Origin: CAZGYE01 sp964530165
Lineage (GTDB): Bacteria; Planctomycetota; Planctomycetia; Planctomycetales; Planctomycetaceae
Assembly (NCBI GenBank): GCA_964530165.1
Contig: CAZGYE010000362.1
Span: 1 to 5,004, forward strand
Length of the DNA: 5,004 bases
Direction: 5' to 3'
Made by a program: the position numbers and the translations under genes. The stretch's first letter is position 1; the number at the start of each line of letters is the position of its first letter. A model generated the notes under the pieces. It did not search any database. It was not told the DNA's origin and worked only from the letters and a program-made list of their open reading frames with translations. Of the stretch, positions 2,943 through 5,004 are shown one piece after another.

Positions 2943-5004
2943 TCAATCCGCCGGTTTGCTTTTCGGCGACTTCTGCGGGACTTTCTTTTTCGTGGTTTTT
3001 TTCTTTGCAGCTTTTTTCTTAGCCGTCTTTGGGACCGTGGTTTTCCGGCCGGTCCGTCGGCCGCCCTTCTTGGCCGCTTTTTCGGCAATCCAGTCCAGCG
3101 CTTGTTCCAGCGTGACCTGTTCGACGTCCTGGTCTTTGGGAATCGTGGCGTTGATTTTTCCGTGCTTGACGTACGGCCCGTAACGGCCTTCGAAGACGGC
3201 GATTGTTTCGCCGTCGTCTGGGTGTTTGCCTAATTCACGAAGCGGTTCGGGAGCGGAGCGGCTGCGGGCGCGCGTGAGCATCTCGACGGCAACCGAAAGG
3301 TCGACAGAGAGCACGTTGTAAACCTTGCCCGCGAACTCGAACGTGTGCGTCTTTCGATCGAAGGAGGCATACTTCTTGTCGTGCACGACGTAGGGACCAA
3401 AACGGCCGATGCCAGTGTTGACAACCTTTCCCGTCTCGGGATGGTGTCCAAGCCGTTTTGGCAAACCGAGCAGCGCAATGGCTTCGTCGAGCGAAAGGTT
3501 CTCCGGGTCGAGGTTTTTCGGAATGCTGACGCGTTTCGGTTTCGGTTTGCCTTCCGTCTCGTTGTCCCCCAATTGGACGTACGGTCCGAAGGGCCCAGTC
3601 TTGAGATAGACGGGCAACCCTTCCTCGGGGTGCATGCCGAGCGATTGTGGTCCCTGCTGCTTCTGTGCGATGAGCTTTTCGGCGATCTCGTTGGTGATGT
3701 CGGCCGGAGCAACGTCGTCGGGGATCGAGGCGGTGACGTTGTCCCCATTCTGCTGTTTCTCGAAATAGGGCCCGTAGCGGCCGACGCGCACATCCGACTC
3801 AATGCCGTCCAGCGTCAGCGTGCACGCTTTGCGCGGATCGATGGTTTCTTCGTTCGCTTTGACCTGCTCGTCCAGCCCATCCGAGCCGGTGTAGAATTGT
3901 TTGAGATAGGGCAGGCGATCGGCTTGGCCGCCGGCGATGTCGTCCAGCGTCTGCTCCATGCCGGCGGTGAAGCCGAAATCGACCAGCTTGGGAAAATGGT
4001 CTTCCAGCAGCCGGGTGACCGCCAGCGCCGTGAAGGTCGGGATCAACTGGTTGCTCGATTTGCGGACGTAGCCCCGGTCCTGAATCGTGCCGATGATGCT
4101 GGCATACGTGCTGGGGCGTCCGATGCCGTCGGCTTCCAGCTCCCGCACGAGGGTCGCTTCGGTAAACCGCGCCGGCGGTTTGGTCTCGTGGCTGACGGGT
4201 TCAACCCGCTGGCAGTCGAGCAACATGTTCTCAGCCAGCGGAGGCAATGCCGCTTCTTGATCGTCCAGGGCCGCTTCCGGATCGTCGACTCCTTCCACGT
4301 AGGCCCGAAAGAAGCCGGCGAACTCCACGTGCCGGCCGGTCGCACGAAACGCAGCATCGTCGGCCGTGACGGTGACCGTCTGAAATCGTAGCCGAGCCTC
4401 GGCCATTTGCGTGGCGACGGTCCGCTTCCAGATCAGCGAGTAAAGCCGCAGTTCCCGGCCCGAAAGTCCCAGTTCCGCGCCGGTTTGCATTTTGGCGCCT
4501 GCGGGCCGAATTGCTTCGTGAGCTTCCTGCGCGTTCCTGGCCTTGGTGGTGAATTGCCGCGGCTGGGGGCAAAGGTACTCTTGACCGTACCGGACGTCGA
4601 CACACTGTCGAGCGGCGCGAATGGCCTCGTCGGAGAGATGGACGCTGTCGGTACGCATGTAGGTGATGTGTCCGTCTTCGTACAGGCGTTGGGCCACCTG
4701 CATGGTCTGCCGGGCGGTCATGCCCAGCTTGCGGTTGCCTTCCTGCTGCAGCGTGCTGGTGGTGAAAGGGGCGTACGGCTTGCGGACCTGTCGGCGTTCT
4801 TCAATGCTGGTGACCCGCCAGTCGGTTCCGACGACGCGGTCGTGCAGTTGGCGGGCCGCGTCGGCGCCGAGCAAAAGGACGTCGACGCCTTCCTTCACCT
4901 TGCCGGTCGATTCGTCGAAGTCTCTGCTGGTGGCGACGCGCTTGCCGCCGACCGTAAACAACTGCACTTCGAAGCGACCGTGATCCGGCGTCTCCACTTC
5001 CGCC
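2943..5004 (-). CDS. topA: DNA topoisomerase I (type IA), N-terminus outside window
   Basis: Relaxes negative supercoils by single-strand cleavage through a 5'-phosphotyrosine link. The frame is open from the right edge to a TGA at 2945-2943 (with a second TGA directly after). The GTG at 4997-4995 is not the true start: about 200 residues, including the Toprim domain, are missing. Counting from that GTG, KPYAPFTTSTLQQEGNRK (73-90) and the active-site motif GHITYMRTDS (109-118, Tyr 113, codon 4661-4659) are followed by AQEAHEAIRPA (156-166), RFTEATLVRELEADGIGRPS (277-296), STYASIIGTIQDRGYV (296-311) and FTAGMEQTLDDIA (343-355). The C-terminal region has four G-[RP]-[YF]-GPY repeats (406, 468, 531, 604), as in Toprim_C_rpt domains, and no cysteine clusters, so the E. 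coli-type zinc ribbons are absent. It ends in a lysine/alanine-rich basic tail (~640-684), a probable nonspecific DNA-binding extension as in actinobacterial TopA. It is convergent with the ubi genes and RAYT, stopping 6 nt from the right REP-like element. Confidence 0.96.
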   Translation of the reverse strand, partial: AEVETPDHGRFEVQLFTVGGKRVATSRDFDESTGKVKEGVDVLLLGADAARQLHDRVVGTDWRVTSIEERRQVRKPYAPFTTSTLQQEGNRKLGMTARQTMQVAQRLYEDGHITYMRTDSVHLSDEAIRAARQCVDVRYGQEYLCPQPRQFTTKARNAQEAHEAIRPAGAKMQTGAELGLSGRELRLYSLIWKRTVATQMAEARLRFQTVTVTADDAAFRATGRHVEFAGFFRAYVEGVDDPEAALDDQEAALPPLAENMLLDCQRVEPVSHETKPPARFTEATLVRELEADGIGRPSTYASIIGTIQDRGYVRKSSNQLIPTFTALAVTRLLEDHFPKLVDFGFTAGMEQTLDDIAGGQADRLPYLKQFYTGSDGLDEQVKANEETIDPRKACTLTLDGIESDVRVGRYGPYFEKQQNGDNVTASIPDDVAPADITNEIAEKLIAQKQQGPQSLGMHPEEGLPVYLKTGPFGPYVQLGDNETEGKPKPKRVSIPKNLDPENLSLDEAIALLGLPKRLGHHPETGKVVNTGIGRFGPYVVHDKKYASFDRKTHTFEFAGKVYNVLSVDLSVAVEMLTRARSRSAPEPLRELGKHPDDGETIAVFEGRYGPYVKHGKINATIPKDQDVEQVTLEQALDWIAEKAAKKGGRRTGRKTTVPKTAKKKAAKKKTTKKKVPQKSPKSKPAD

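Noticed and set aside
2242..2946. 234-codon minus-strand open frame opposite the RAYT gene
   Set aside because: Arg/Pro/Ser-rich translation without recognisable motifs; it runs through both hairpin elements and overlaps the plus-strand gene that has family motifs. A typical shadow frame in GC-rich DNA.
2354..3022. 222-codon plus-strand frame overlapping the RAYT gene and the 3' end of topA
   Set aside because: Arg-rich out-of-frame reading of the RAYT gene that then crosses the repeat array; no homology.
3345..4391. 348-codon plus-strand open frame inside topA
   Set aside because: Lies wholly opposite strongly conserved topA sequence and reads like the antisense of it (many Arg, Val, Phe); no family motif.

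Overview
The window reads as a chromosomal segment of a moderately GC-rich bacterium (about 60% GC by eye), most likely a planctomycete of the Pirellulales type. The evidence for this is indirect. The menaquinone-type UbiD/UbiE/UbiX proteins, the weak or absent Shine-Dalgarno sequences, the small transposase-like protein opening with TTYGTWLPGD, and the TopA with a repeat-rich C-terminus and lysine tail are all things I associate with that group. No rRNA or tRNA is present to settle it.

Layout, left to right. (1) The 3' part of a ubiD-family decarboxylase runs off the left edge, where the first ~120 bases look degraded (a G-run, and catalytic motif residues missing). (2) After an 82-nt spacer comes a complete ubiE/menG C-methyltransferase. 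(3) After a 96-nt spacer comes a complete ubiX flavin prenyltransferase. These three share a strand and fit one pathway: UbiX makes the prenylated FMN needed by UbiD, UbiD decarboxylates a prenylated aromatic acid, and UbiE methylates the resulting quinol ring. With menaquinone as the quinone, this matches the late steps of the futalosine route. (4) A ~650-bp segment (2285-2936) holds a small HUH/Y1 transposase-like gene of the RAYT (REP-associated tyrosine transposase) type, bounded by two copies of one 31-nt palindromic element in opposite orientations. (5) On the minus strand, convergent with everything else, is most of topA (DNA topoisomerase I), whose 5' end lies beyond the right edge.

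The most interesting part is segment 4. The two 31-nt elements match at 27 of 31 positions, and the four differences are two compensated base pairs in a 9-bp stem, so the hairpin itself has been conserved. Each element also sits about 10-12 nt after the stop codon of a neighbouring host gene (ubiX on the left, topA on the right), with the T-run on the correct side to act as an intrinsic terminator. Two further half-copies are stacked in a 23-bp period just before the right element. More generally, every gap between genes in this window carries an inverted repeat: A/T- and G-rich in the ubiD-ubiE gap, GAGTC-like in the ubiE-ubiX gap, and REP-like around the transposase gene. No stretch over 300 bases lacks a gene.
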